Assembly (NCBI RefSeq): GCF_039555335.1
Contig: NC_092646.1
Coordinates: 30,767,680-30,831,679 of the forward strand
Source of the DNA: Amphiura filiformis
Lineage: Eukaryota > Echinodermata > Ophiuroidea > Amphilepidida > Amphiuridae
Reading direction: 5' to 3'
DNA length: 64,000 nt
The notes beneath the pieces are model-generated. The model was not told where the DNA came from. It worked only from the letters and a program-made list of their open reading frames with translations, and ran no database searches. Positions within the stretch are counted from its first letter, which is position 1. Each line of letters starts with the position of its first letter. The position numbers and the translations under genes were made by a program. This document shows positions 23,701 through 34,300 of the stretch, piece by piece.

Positions 23701-26700
23701 GTGTGGATTATAAATGGAATAGCCCATTGAGTGTATACTATACCAAAGAACACAGTGATGAATCTGTGATAATCAGACCCGTAGCCATGGGGGCGTACCC
23801 CCCCCCCCCACACACACCTTTGATTTAAAAAAAAAAAGGGAACTTTTCAAAGAAATTGTAAAAATGTACTAAAGGTTCAAATTATTTTTATTTTAAATTA
23901 ATTTGTAACAAGGTGCAAAGTATTTTTTCAATAAAGGGTCCACTTTAAAAAAACACCGTTCAAACTAGCCCCAAAACATCCACCTTTTACACACAAAAAA
24001 ACTTTATACGGGAAAAAAAAGTTCATATTTGGAACCCCCACAAAAATAGAATCGTGGCAACGGGCCTGGCAATAACTTCAGGTTTTAAATTTATAACACT
24101 GCAATTTACTATCATTAGTGCAGTACCTTCAATGTTTGTAAATTGATTGTATCAACATAAAATTGAATATATGAATACAAAAGCCACCTAAGTCCATACT
24201 TCGGCCAAATTGAGTTAAGCATGGGAAATTGTTGCTATACATAGGCCTGTCATATGTATGAAAGAACAACTCAAATTCATTCTCTGTGCCTATTAAGCAT
24301 GTGAAAAATAGCATGTATGAAAGAATCACCCAATTCCATGATTTGAGTCTTGTAACACATTGATTGAAATCCAGTATGTATAAAAGTCCACTTGTAACAC
24401 ATTCATTGCTAGAGAGTGACTTTTGAACAAAAAATGGGTTTAATAAAGGAAAGTGTGTGGTTTATATTACATGGCAGAATGCTTATCAACATTATACATA
24501 CCTGTGTGCTTTATTTTGTATTATCTTACTAGTGGTAATCTCATTCTAACATTGTTGCCTTTGTATATGATTCAAAAACCACCTAAGTCCAAAATTTAAA
24601 ATGAACCCCACGAAGTCCCTGAAATGCTAATCGTCATACCTAATACAGGTTAATCCACTCATTTGCACGTAAAACTTACCATATTGACCAGGTAAATCTA
24701 ACTGAAGGAATTAAAATGATACACAGGTTTTTTTTTCAAAATCACTTCCTATGGACTTAGGTGGCTTTTGTATTCATGTATTCAATTGTACGATTATGTA
24801 TAATGGTGTATGGAATAAATTTTATTCTATAATAGACGTGTCAGAAATACTTTGGAGAAACAAATCACAAAGTTTTATTATTTGTATTAATTGTTGCATA
24901 TTTAATGACCCGAGACACAATGCGCAATTACAGACATTTGTTTTTACTTTTTGACTAATTGGGTATGCAATTAGTGTGTACTATAAAGCAAATCTGAGGG
25001 GGTCATGTGGTAGTCTCGGTCCCAGCCGAGACAAGTCATGTGGGTGCCTTTTGATATGGTATGGAGTGATCCAATTATAAAAATACACGTAAATGAAGTA
25101 AATAAAATTAAGGACCTTATTGATTTCCCGGGGATTCTTATCTTTGTTCAAAGTTCAAAAACAAAAATTGAGGCAGGTAAAAACAAACACGGAGCGCTTC
25201 ATTTTGAAATTAAGGAATAAATTAAAATAAAGTTTGTTTCCCACAAAGGTCTGTAGCTACGCGCGAGTGTCGTTTTTTTTTAAATTCTAAGCAATTTCAG
25301 CAAATTTCGTTTCCGTGAGGTTTTGTTTTGTCCTTTTCCAGCCCCCCCCCCCCCCCCCCCATTTTTCCAGTAGGCTATGGCTATTTCTTACCATTGACTT
25401 AACCGTGTAAGTACGATCAAGGTTTAATATAGAAGAAGGGACAATAGATTACGTAACGCATTGTTCCTTTGATGCCGATTTGATTTGTCGACAGGCTATT
25501 CATAAAAGTGGTACCATTGTTTCAAAGGGTTCCACCATTAAATTTGGTCACTGATCCGGCAGCATATTGACGCTTTACACAGCAGGCGAGTACCAATATG
25601 TGAGTACGATAAAGTCATGTGTAAGAGCACCACTTGAGAAATAGTGGTACCATAAGTCATTATATGCGAAATCAAAAATGTGTACAACTCTATGGAGAAT
25701 GCAAACCTTACTGATGTGTTGAAGCCATCGAGTCCCAAAGCCAATATCTCTCAGAAATGTTGTCCAAGGACATATCTTCAACATACCTGAAGTTGATGGT
25801 GGGGCAAAATGTCTGACATTGGTTTTCAGGGGGTCAAAATGTACAAAAAATGTGCAATTGGGGTTTTGCATGGGTAATATCTCAGCTAAAAATATTCTAA
25901 TAGGCTCAATATTGGATAAGAGTAATGTCCTACCAAAGGGCTCTGACTGGCAAAAAAATGTACAGTAAAATTATTTTTACTTTTGGAGTTTTGACCCCCA
26001 AAGTTGGTCCTGGATGGACGAAGTTGCATTTTGAGGGCCCTATATCTTTTAAAGTAAAGGAGTTACAAGTTTTCTGATGCCAGATTTGAATTCTACACAA
26101 ATAAGTACCCCAGAATACATACTTTTCAAAGTTGTAAATGGTTCCCTTTATACATTTATGGACCTCCAAACGTTGTCTTTCGCGTTGCGACATATTTTTT
26201 ACGCTGACCCCCCCTAAATTTCAAATTGATGCCACGGGAAAACGAAATGGAGTATGAAGCTCAAATTTTCGGAATTTTACTTTCTCATCAATATCTACCA
26301 CCACACAGAAAAAGAAAAAAAATTGAAGAGGTGCTGCGGTGCACATCCCTGGAGTTGACATGGAATGGGTCATGAGACCTACAATCAGTCTACTCTGAAG
26401 TACAAAGTACTGACGCGGATGCACACATTGTGCCGACTTTTAAGGCACGCACACCTGCAGCAGAGACGCTGCACTACGCACTATATACGCGCGCGTTGTC
26501 ACTTTGTACTTCAGAGTGGACAAACTGCATTTTGATCGCCAGTACCGGATACTAACGAATCCCAGAAAACTATAAAATAGTCTTAAGGCCGTCTTCAAAC
26601 GGGCTGAAAATTTAATGTGTCGGAACCTCTAGGATCGGACACTCCAAGTGCCAAACTCAAAGTCCACACGACGGTTTTCGGTCACCGACACCTTTGTTTG

Positions 26701-28563
26701 TTTGTTTGTTTTATTTCTTCTTTAACCATGTTAACCTGGGACAATCAGTTGAAAACACAATAATCTTTTGATAAACAGAGATTTTAAACAGTCCTCTCAA
26801 CAAATATTTGACTTACTTGATATTTCGTCCCACATTCATGGGATTTCATCAGAAATTGAGGTATAGCGGTAAACACCTAGTCATGTGACCCACGGGGTAA
26901 CCCGGGCTCACATGACGTGATGATCGGCTTGTAGACGCTGGGTAGCACGTATCTCCCTTTGTCCTGGTTGAGATCGGGGTCCAAGGCGGCTATGTAATAT
27001 ACCAAAATTGGTCTTTAAAAGGTCATTGATATACCCAATTCCAAAGGCCGAATGATACCCATGAAATTTGCGGCACATCCCCGTATGGTCATTTGTACTG
27101 AGTCCCCCCCCCCCCCTAGTTACGCGCAACTTATCTAAAGCTATACGTGCAGCATTTTGACCAATCGAAAGGTCCATGTTCTCTCCCATTACTGTCGCCT
27201 TCATGATTTATGGTGGTTTCATACTATCATGCTGCATGCAAACAAACAGACACAATCAAGACTTGTGATTTGCTGATACGTCATGCCGCTTGCCGCAGCG
27301 TCATGAAAGTATGACAGGGGCATAAGCACAAAATCATGGCACCAGTCAGGGACACTAGCTTTGAAGTTCAGCGTGTTCTGCGTTAGCTTAGCGTGACTTG
27401 GTGCGTATACATACTTTTAAGCGCGCGATTAAAGTGGCGCATATGTACACGCAAGAAACAACGCTAAGCCAACGCACACGCTAAAATTCAAAGCTAGTGC
27501 CGCAGACTGGGGGTAGATATTATAGTCGTCAACCGGCAAACACAAAACGTTTCACAGAAACCGTTTAAAATGTCGGGTAAAAGGTGTTAAACATTTAAAT
27601 ACCGTTCAAAACTTGCTGGTATAAAACATTCTAACATGTTGTTAAACTCAGTGTTGACAAAATATTGTGTACAAGTATTAAATATTTGTTGACATATGTG
27701 TTACATGTCGTTGTAGTATTTTTCATATAAAACATTTTCATGACCTTTATATAACCCGACATTTAAATGTTATTAAAATGTTTGACCAAACCCACATGAT
27801 TACATAAAAGGGGTTTATGTCATATCTCTCATGATATAGCTTTAAATTATCAACAAAGTTTAATGATCAAGTTAAATTACGCAAAGCACATTAACAACAT
27901 AGTTTAACATGGAAAAGTGGACCCTTTTATTTGTCTTTCTAGAGCCTCCTTGGGCACACGGTTGTATGATGGCATATAGAACTGTATTCATTTTTAAGCA
28001 AAGTTGAACACTGATGGCGCTATTTATATAAAATCTTGTTTGCAAGGGGTAGACACTTGTGTAATGACATTAAAACATCAAAATAAGTAACAAACAGCAA
28101 GGACAGTTTCTAAACAAAATTTATGATGAAATTAAACTTAAAATGTATATAAATAGCGCCCTCAATTTTCACACAAATATACAATTTATAGAATAAAAGG
28201 CAGAAAAATATGAAAAAAAATTGATAAAGAAAGAAAAATCTATGTTAAAAATAGCTTTAAAACGTGTATATTAGTATTAATAGCTGTTGGTATTATCCAG
28301 GTCTAGAATTGAAAATTATATAACGGCATTATTTTGTTAGAAAAATTAATAACTGATCACATCAAACAACCGTGGGTATTTACCATGAAAAATTGACTCT
28401 TCGTATGAGCTTTATGGGGATACGGTGGTCAGTTCCAGTTGACTTCAAGTTCTAACGATACACACATTAATGAATGAATTTTGTTTATCCCCAACAGGAT
28501 CGCATCGAGCTGAGGAACCCGGATGTCATGCCCAGTTATGGATCAATATCTGATCAAGTGTGA
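20606..28563 (+). CDS. single-pass membrane protein, C-terminal exons with two alternative last exons (5' end unresolved)
   Basis: The exon 20606-20746 reads PDISGLSQDELEKG, then a hydrophobic run of about 26 residues (VIISSILMGVGVVMVLVALL, TFGIFYL) and the stop-transfer RRSKQK, in phase 0 at both ends. Two different last exons fit it, both phase 0 and both starting GAT after CAG. The one at 21569-21661 gives a 30-residue acidic/serine tail ending FDANI. The one at 28498-28563 gives a 21-residue tail DRIELRNPDVMPSYGSISDQ plus V. The topology is type I-like: short ectodomain stalk, helix, basic stop-transfer, cytoplasmic tail. The family is not recognised and the ectodomain exons were not identified with certainty. 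The gene converges with the IgGFc-domain gene on the other strand. Confidence 0.65.
20792..20983. repeat. inverted repeat in the intron
   Basis: TTTTGTAATTTTGAGTACAAA and ATATGGTTCAA at the left return inverted at the right (TTGAACCATATTTTGTACTT, CAAAATTACAAA). Confidence 0.7.
21569..21661 (+). CDS. alternative last exon 1 (acidic tail)
   Basis: The acceptor ATGCACAG ends at 21568 and the stop TAA is at 21659-21661. The frame gives DLRPDSDSAKLKDSEVTGST then SDLPAFDANI. It has no tyrosine motif. AATAAA occurs about 240 bp downstream (near 21904). Confidence 0.6.
   Translation, partial: DLRPDSDSAKLKDSEVTGSTSDLPAFDANI
21791..22123. repeat. MITE-like element with about 35-bp terminal inverted repeats
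   Basis: The left AAGGCCCTTGAAACTCGA and the right TCGAGTTTCAAGGGCCTA are inverted and extend through GTTTTCCATCAC / GTGATGGGAAAC. It lies just after alternative last exon 1. Confidence 0.78.
22501..23400. repeat. 60-bp satellite, 15 units
   Basis: Exactly fifteen 60-bp units (TGCATACATGGTGGAGTCGG, TACTCCTTGAATCTTATCTC). Sub-variants differ at GACATGCATACATGG versus GCCATGCACACATTG and at GGGTCTT, GAATCTT or GGGTCAT. Units 5-8 recur in the same order as units 10-13, a 300-bp higher-order copy. Because 60 is divisible by 3 and the unit lacks stops in several frames, long open frames run on both strands (310 codons at 22451-23383 plus; 257 codons at 22622-23395 minus). They most likely have no coding meaning. 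Confidence 0.93.
23450..23726. mobile_element. MITE, GGGCTATTCC family
   Basis: GCTATTCCATTTAAAATCC at the left and ATAAATGGAATAGCCCA at the right are inverted, both beside CCCCTGTGGAAGAT. The internal block matches 10536-10800. Confidence 0.85.
23727..24850. repeat. dispersed repeat, copy 2, interrupted by a nested element
   Basis: It has the same order of words as 12905-13370. The copy is split by the element at 24172-24776. On both sides of that insertion the sequence continues the copy-1 homology, ending at TAAATTTTATTCTATAATAG. Confidence 0.8.
24172..24776. mobile_element. 605-bp element with 26-bp perfect terminal inverted repeats
   Basis: The left TGAATACAAAAGCCACCTAA and GTCCAT (24172-24197) return inverted at 24751-24776. 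Copy 1 of the host repeat at 13270-13330 lacks it, which confirms insertion. There is no transposase frame. Confidence 0.88.
24851..27209. other. intron/intergenic, low-copy or old repeats
   Basis: A C-run lies at about 25343-25362. An inverted pair ACTCTGAAGTACAAAGTA / TTTGTACTTCAGAGTGG delimits about 26391-26519. A GTTTG microsatellite lies at about 26697-26712, and a CATGTGAC...GTCACATG-like hairpin near 26880-26917. No exon is supported. Confidence 0.5.
27210..27322. repeat. short palindromic element related to 40052-40346
   Basis: GGTTTCATACTATCATGC at the left and GCGTCATGAAAGTATGAC at the right. It shares GTCATGCCGCTTGCCGC with the GC-rich palindromes at 40 kb. Confidence 0.7.
27350..27505. 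repeat. short inverted-repeat element
   Basis: CACTAGCTTTGAA and TTCAAAGCTAGTG ends with inner GCGTTAGCTTAGCG / CGCTAAGCCAACGC. About 155 bp. Confidence 0.7.
27530..27795. repeat. CAGCAAACACAAAACGTTT-type repeat, copy 1
   Basis: It begins CGGCAAACACAAAACGTTT and contains ATATAACCCGACATTTAAAT, both shared with the larger block at 44318-45002. Confidence 0.7.
27796..28497. other. intron before alternative last exon 2
   Basis: AT-rich. No exon, inverted element or RNA gene recognised. Confidence 0.55.
28498..28563 (+). CDS. alternative last exon 2 (YGSI tail)
   Basis: The acceptor CCCCAACAG ends at 28497, the stop TGA is at 28561-28563, and AATAAA follows at 28572-28577. The 21-residue tail contains YGSI, which fits the YxxPhi adaptor-binding consensus, and ends DQV, compatible with a class-III PDZ ligand. 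It shares phase and initial Asp with exon 1 of the alternative pair but is otherwise unrelated. Confidence 0.58.
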   Translation, partial: DRIELRNPDVMPSYGSISDQV

Positions 28564-28792
28564 TCAAGTGAAATAAACTGAAATTTCTACAATTAACTCA
28601 AATCTAGAAAACGCTGTTACAATGGTTCTTGAAAAATACACATCGCAGATTTAAATTTACCTAACCATTTTAAATGTTAATAACCATTTTATTAAATGTT
28701 GCAATACAGTTATGTTTACCCCTGTTAACAAAGACAAATATAGGAAAAGTAAAACCAGCCACTTATACATGTGCACTTACTTCAGTTCTCAT

Positions 28793-29041
28793 TTGTGATG
28801 CGATCAAGCAAAATCAGTCGGAACTCGGAAATATTACATTTCCAGTTTCTTACACGATAGTAAAAAGCATTTACAAAGCTGCATTTTGTAGAAAATCCCA
28901 TTGAAATTGAACAACCAGTTCCAAAGATATGAGCAATTTAAGAATTTCCCAAACAACAGAAAACAAAAGGAAATATTTTCTTTGTTTGGCTATATCTCAA
29001 AATCAATATTTCCGTGTTCCGACTGATCGCATCACATTTGT
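28793..29041. repeat. inverted-repeat element
   Basis: TTGTGATGCGATCA...CAGTCGGAAC at the left returns inverted as GTTCCGACTGATCGCATCAC at the right. About 250 bp, 230 bp after the TGA. Confidence 0.72.
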
Positions 29042-29276
29042 TGAAATCTATTGAGAATTATCAAGGGCTCAGTCACCCACCATTTGCACAGTATTTTTAT
29101 GGGTCTTGAGAGCACATCAGAAGACACACCAAGTGGTATTCTGAATAATTATGAGGAGTGTTCTTATGACAACAAATGATTTTGATTTTTTGAAATTATT
29201 GGTGATATAATACAAATTTTATGGCAAATTATTCAAAATTAATTTTGTTTGACATTTAACAGACCTCGAAGTAAAC

Positions 29277-29942
29277 TTAAGGGCTGGGGTATGAACGTTT
29301 GGACAGTATTTATTTTGGGACATTAGAGCACATCAGACATATCGAATTGCATTCTGAATACGAAGAATGTCATTCTGATATCAAATAATTTTGATTTTTT
29401 GAAATTCGCAATTTAATACACATTTTATGGCAAATCATTAAAATTGATATTTTTGATATTTAACAGTACTTGAAGTAAACTTTATAAATCTGATGATTTA
29501 TACTTAAAGTGTATGTAGGTGGGATGAAAAGCCGACGATCAATTGAAAATTTTGACCTTTCGTATTGAAGATATGGATTTTTTTCCCAAAACACCAAAAA
29601 AAAATTAGGTCTTTTTGGGAAAAAATCCATATCTTCAATATGAAAGGTCAAAATTTTCAATTGACGTCGGCTTTTCTCCCTGCTACATACACTTTAAGAA
29701 TATATCATTAGATTTATATAATTTACTTCGAGGACTGTATTATATCAAAATTTGAAAAATATCAAATTTTTATAATTTGTCATAAAATTTGTATTATATT
29801 GTGATTTTCAAAAAATGAAAATTATTTGATATCAGAAAGACATGCTTCGTATTCAGAATGCAATTCGATAGGTCTGAGGTGCTCTCATGTCCCACAAAAA
29901 ATACTGTCGAAACGCAATAAACGCTCATTTTAGATCCCTTAA
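29277..29942. mobile_element. TTAA-flanked foldback element, copy 1
   Basis: It runs from TTAAGGGCTGGGGTATGAAC to GATCCCTTAA. Both arms carry the same words inverted (CATTCTGAATACGAAGAATG; ATATCAAATAATTTT; CTTTCGTATTGAAGATATGG) around a centre near 29590. Related copies are at 47487-48277 and 59401-59989, and fragments at 17968-18170, 29045-29276, 54255-54340 and 54900-54985. No transposase is encoded. Confidence 0.85.
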
Positions 29943-29999
29943 TGCACGCCCGCAATACAGCAAAATAAGCATGGCCTATAACGTAACGATAATAACACA

Positions 30000-30240
30000 A
30001 ACTGCTATCTAGATCACCAGACCTCTTTCCAATCGAGCACGGGGAGCACCTATGGGATATTGGCAGCCGCATGCATATGACCCTGAACTTCGTCTTCGTA
30101 GAAAATGGGCCTTTAAATGCCCGGTTTAAATGACACCACAGACGGTTATTCAACACTTGTTGATTAGCATGGAGCTGAGAGGAGATTGACAGAGTGTTTC
30201 GCAAAACAGGGTGGACATCAGCATACTGCAGCATCTATTC
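30000..30240 (+). pseudogene. Tc1/mariner-like transposase C-terminal remnant
   Basis: A plus-strand frame from about 30007 reads SRSPDLFPIEHGEHLWDIGS then RMHM. SPDLxPIEHxWDxxGR is the conserved block around the last catalytic acidic residue of Tc1-type DDE transposases. Downstream the match continues only across stops and frameshifts (LLISMELR). Dead fragment. Confidence 0.72.
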
Positions 30241-30299
30241 ATCTATTGTTTCCGATTTGAGCGCTGACATAATTGGAAAATGTTGCCAATCAATATTCA

Positions 30300-30642
30300 T
30301 GACTATACATTCAACGTCCAGTATTCAAAATTAGGTGACTTGTGTTTGACAGTGTTAGAAGATCTCGGATGGGGCACTCTCGCTATCAGAAGGGAGCGAA
30401 ATGATATAGCCATGTTTTACCAAATTCAAAATGAGATGGTTGGTATCAACAAAGAAGTCTTCATTCAAAACTCATCTACTTTGGGTTCAAGAAGAAATCT
30501 CCAACTTTATGTTCAAATTCCATTCATCAAGAAAGACGTATATATATATAAACTTGTCTGGAATTCACTAAAGTCACACTGCCATAGCAGACCCATCTAT
30601 AGACAGCTTCCAGAGGAAACTCTAGCATGCCAGTTATCATAA
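30300..30642 (+). pseudogene. LINE reverse-transcriptase C-terminal remnant
   Basis: The open frame contains LEDLGWGTLAIRRERNDIAM, FYQIQNEMVGI and LYVQIPFIKKDVYIYKL, then VWNSL. This order (LGWxxLxxRRxRxxxxxFYKI, then YxxPxxxxxxYxxSFF, then WNSLP) is the usual C-terminal thumb and tail of many animal LINE polymerases. It has no RT catalytic domain upstream, so it is 5'-truncated. Confidence 0.7.
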
Positions 30643-31037
30643 AGTTATCAGCATGCGGCAATAAATGATGCGGTTTTCATCGTTCTGCTGACTGCTGAAT
30701 TCGGAAGGTTCAGAAGGTTAATTTGTGGTGCCTCCCTCTCCTCCGTTTATCACGGCCGTCGGTTAATGTAAGGTCGTCGGTAGACGGAAGGCTTTGGTGA
30801 AAAAAAATGGGTGAACAATAATCACTTTTTCAAACCATCGGAAAAAAATTGGGTCAACAATTCCCAACTTTCGTCGGCAAAAAATAGTACCGTCGGTACA
30901 TTTACAAGTTGCTTGTGCGCGCCCCTCGGTTCCGAAATCCTGGCTACGCCACTGCAGAGTTTGTGGCCACTGTTTACGGGACATCTATCGCGGCACTCAA
31001 AGGGCCTCTTAAACCAACTCGCTCATGTTCTATCTAC
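30643..31037. other. repeat end between convergent genes
   Basis: It contains a fragment ending CCTGGCTACGCCACTGC, a word shared with 21219-21235 and 22492-22506, probably an element terminus. No exon is seen. Confidence 0.45.
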
Positions 31038-31339
31038 AGGCTGGATACAGAATTCGTATCTTCCTGATTCTAGCGCCGGTGTGGTGTAGCTATAGGTTAC
31101 TGCGCCCGCAACATAAGCTCTCGCAGCGTTACCATTTCCGCACGGTAAATTAATGGTCTTGACACCCGCCGTTATCCACGTGTCCTCAGACAATACGCTA
31201 CGGTAGACGATGCGGTACTCCGCTACGGGACCGGTGCCGCTGTCGGCCGCGTCATTTTTCCATGCCTGCCATTGTACCTTAACCTTATCACCTCCTTCCA
31301 GTGAAACTGACGTCGGAGCCTGACTTAGTGTAAGATGAT
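31038..31339 (-). CDS. fibronectin-III exon
   Basis: The acceptor CCTCGACAG precedes 31339 and the donor GTAGAT starts at 31037 on the minus strand. Two lead bases complete GAT with the G from the previous exon. It encodes HLTLSQAPTSVSLEGGDKVK through EYRIVYRSVLSEDTW to GRYEFCIQP. The W and Y-x-V-x-Y-R pattern is typical of FnIII. Phase-1 entry fits a shuffled FnIII module. Confidence 0.8.
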
Positions 31340-34300
31340 CTGTCGAGGAAAAACAAAAGGATTATTATTGAATCCCGGGTATTGAATGCTTTCGAGCGTG
31401 ACGTCGAAAAGTATCCTAAATCCGTATGAAGCAGCTTCCCATTCCGAAAAAATACAGCACCTAAATTTTATAAAAAATATTATCTGCAGGCTGTTTTGCT
31501 AAATGAAACATACACTAATCGTTTAGCTAGTTCTCACTAGCAATAAAAGTCGAATTTTAATATTTGGCAAATTTTTAGAAATAAGGGCCAAATACGTGCG
31601 TTTTTAGGGCGTTTTTCGTATGCTATGACAATCAAGCCTAAAGACTTGTACTAAGACTAATTATTTCAAGTAATACAAAGCTTGACAGTTCTAAACTTGT
31701 CCGACGGTTAACCCGCTAAAAACCCACTAATTGTTTAAAAAATCATGTTTGGAAAAAAAGTAATGAAATTTATTTTAAGAGATCATTCCTTCCTTCCTTC
31801 ATTCATTCATTCATTCATTTCATAAGGAAATACATTATGGCTTATACGACTGCCACTTGTCGAATAGCTTGGTGGCTCTGAAAAGAGTCGTTCAAAGCCT
31901 CTACCCTTAAAGGTATCGCTTTACCTGGTTGTACATGTACATCGTACTTCAACGGTTGTGCATAGGTAAAATCCGATCCAATACCGTATTGAAATGCGTA
32001 GAATCTGGCACCTTTGGTGTTTATGAGTGTGTGTGGAATTACGCCTTGTCCAACGCTGAACATTAGGACACACAAGCCGCCCGTGGGTGTTTCCATGTAA
32101 CCTATGTCAACCACTAAAAATGAAAGTAAAGAGAACAAATTCACGAACGTGTTACATAGTGAATGAACGTTCCCTTAAATTTTTTCCATAGAGGCACGTA
32201 GGATATGAACCCAGGGGGGCCACTCAAGTATGATAGTGTACGCATGCGTGACCAAATTCTCTTTAAACACCCCCTAAACGAGTTTTACCCTACCAGCAAA
32301 TCTAGGCCCTTAATGAGGTAATTTATTATAAAATTTACCCCTAATGAGTTTTTTGGCTAGTAAAAATGACAAAATGTACCCTTTTTGGACTCGCAATTTA
32401 CAAAAATGTGAAAAGGTACCCTAAACAAGTTGTTCAGTTTCAGGAAACTACCATTATCCTTGAAAATCAGTGTTTTTTAGACCCTAAATGCGTCACTCGC
32501 GTAACTTGCCTTGCCTAAAAAAACACCCCCTTTTCCTTGTTTTTTTGGTCACGCATGCGTAAAGACCACCGGACCAAATAGAAGAAACAATAAAGCAATA
32601 ATTGCCTGTGCATCTTCCATTTCAGTCTGAAATACGCTGTGTTTTGGGCCAAAATACATGTATAGGGTAAAATTACAAAATTGTGCCCACTTCGCGCCAT
32701 AGCTCTCAATGGATCAATAGATAGCACTGAAAAATCACCTTCGTTTGGGGGAAAATAGTCTAGTCGGAACGAATATGCTGCCCCATTTCAAATTGAAAAA
32801 GATTACTGTTAAAGCCATAATATGTGATTTGCTTCACAGCAACGCCCTCAATTTTTTTTATCGAATTTCTACTTTTGCACCATTGTAATGGTCATTGGTG
32901 TACATAAATGCCATGTGAAAGGCTAGGCCTGAACTGCTTTAATTACAGTAAAATTTAACATTTATAATAAAACCGGGCATCCCCGGGTTTATTCTGAGCT
33001 CACCGCCACAAAAAATGGAGTGCAAATGACAAAAAAGGGCTCTGTTACGCACTGCAGTATGGTTACCAGAAGAACATGTCCGGATTACAGCCTCCTACTA
33101 CTACTTAAAAATCCTGGGATTTGTCGTCAAACAGCCATTTGAGAAAAATGCCTTTAAAACCTAGAAACACCTAATTTGCATATTATGCAAATTATTTCAT
33201 GCATCAATACAATTTTGCATACTGATTCCTTAGGTACTTGAATTTATTTAAATGTTGACATTGTTTCTAGGCCTGTAATGTGTTCCTTTAAAGAGTTATT
33301 GAATTTTAAATGAGAAAGTGTTAAATATAGCCGGTTGAAAAACAATAAAAAAAAAAGAAATTACAAGATCTTATTTTCTTTGTTTTTTTATTGTTTTTAG
33401 ACTTGCATTTGCGTAATGATTGGCGAACTAAAATTGACGATAACTTTGGAACCTAATGCCCGATTTGAGTGGAACAAAAAGTACATGAAAGAGAAAAATT
33501 TGTTTTTTCATCTCTATGTAAGTGCCAAAAGACACCATTTTCTGGAATATATGGTTTACCCCCCTTAAATAGGAATCTATTTTTGTATGCATATCACACA
33601 TTCTCGGTATAAAATCCTAAAATATTCGTGCTCGTAATCAAGGATATAACCTGGTGTACCACCGCTCTGATCTGGTGTACAACCAGAGCGGTGGTGGTAC
33701 ACCAGGTTGGCCTCAGCAACGGGCTGCCCATTGCTGAGGCCACCAAGTTGTACTCGGCAATGGGCTACCTACGGATTTGCTGCCGGCAATTCGGTACCTA
33801 GCAGCGGTGGTACACCCGGTTATAACTGGATGTGTAGGCCTTGACCCTGCATAAACTGAACGCACGTTAGTATTTATTAGTATGAAAGTTCATCTGTATT
33901 GGTAATCCATACATAGAAAGATCATAACTCTTGATCTCAACAATGCAAACATATTTGTAATCTCCGTACTTTTTCAGATGTTACTACTACTATACTTTGA
34001 TCAGCTCGTAATCGACGGGCCTTATAACTTCGCGGATTAATATCAATATATTTTATTTTGAGAATTGCCTTCTGAAATCTCGCCAGAAGTATCACAAATT
34101 ATTAATTCAAGCCCGAATACGTTGTCTACTTTATTCAACATGCACATATAGACCAGACAGGTCAACTATATCAACTATATCAACGCGGGCCTACTTTTCG
34201 GCGTAGTGGTAAAAGCCTAACAATTCCCGCCGATTACGAGCTGATCAATACAGCCTTCGTCAGTGGAATGACTCCATCAAGCACTCTTGAAGTGTGAAGC

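Noticed and set aside
29794..30234. 146-codon minus-strand open frame as a gene
   Set aside because: It is the antisense shadow of the Tc1-like transposase remnant and the foldback element arm.
30811..31089. Plus-strand open frame across the FnIII exon
   Set aside because: It overlaps the FnIII exon antisense and a repeat end; the minus strand has the domain and splice sites.
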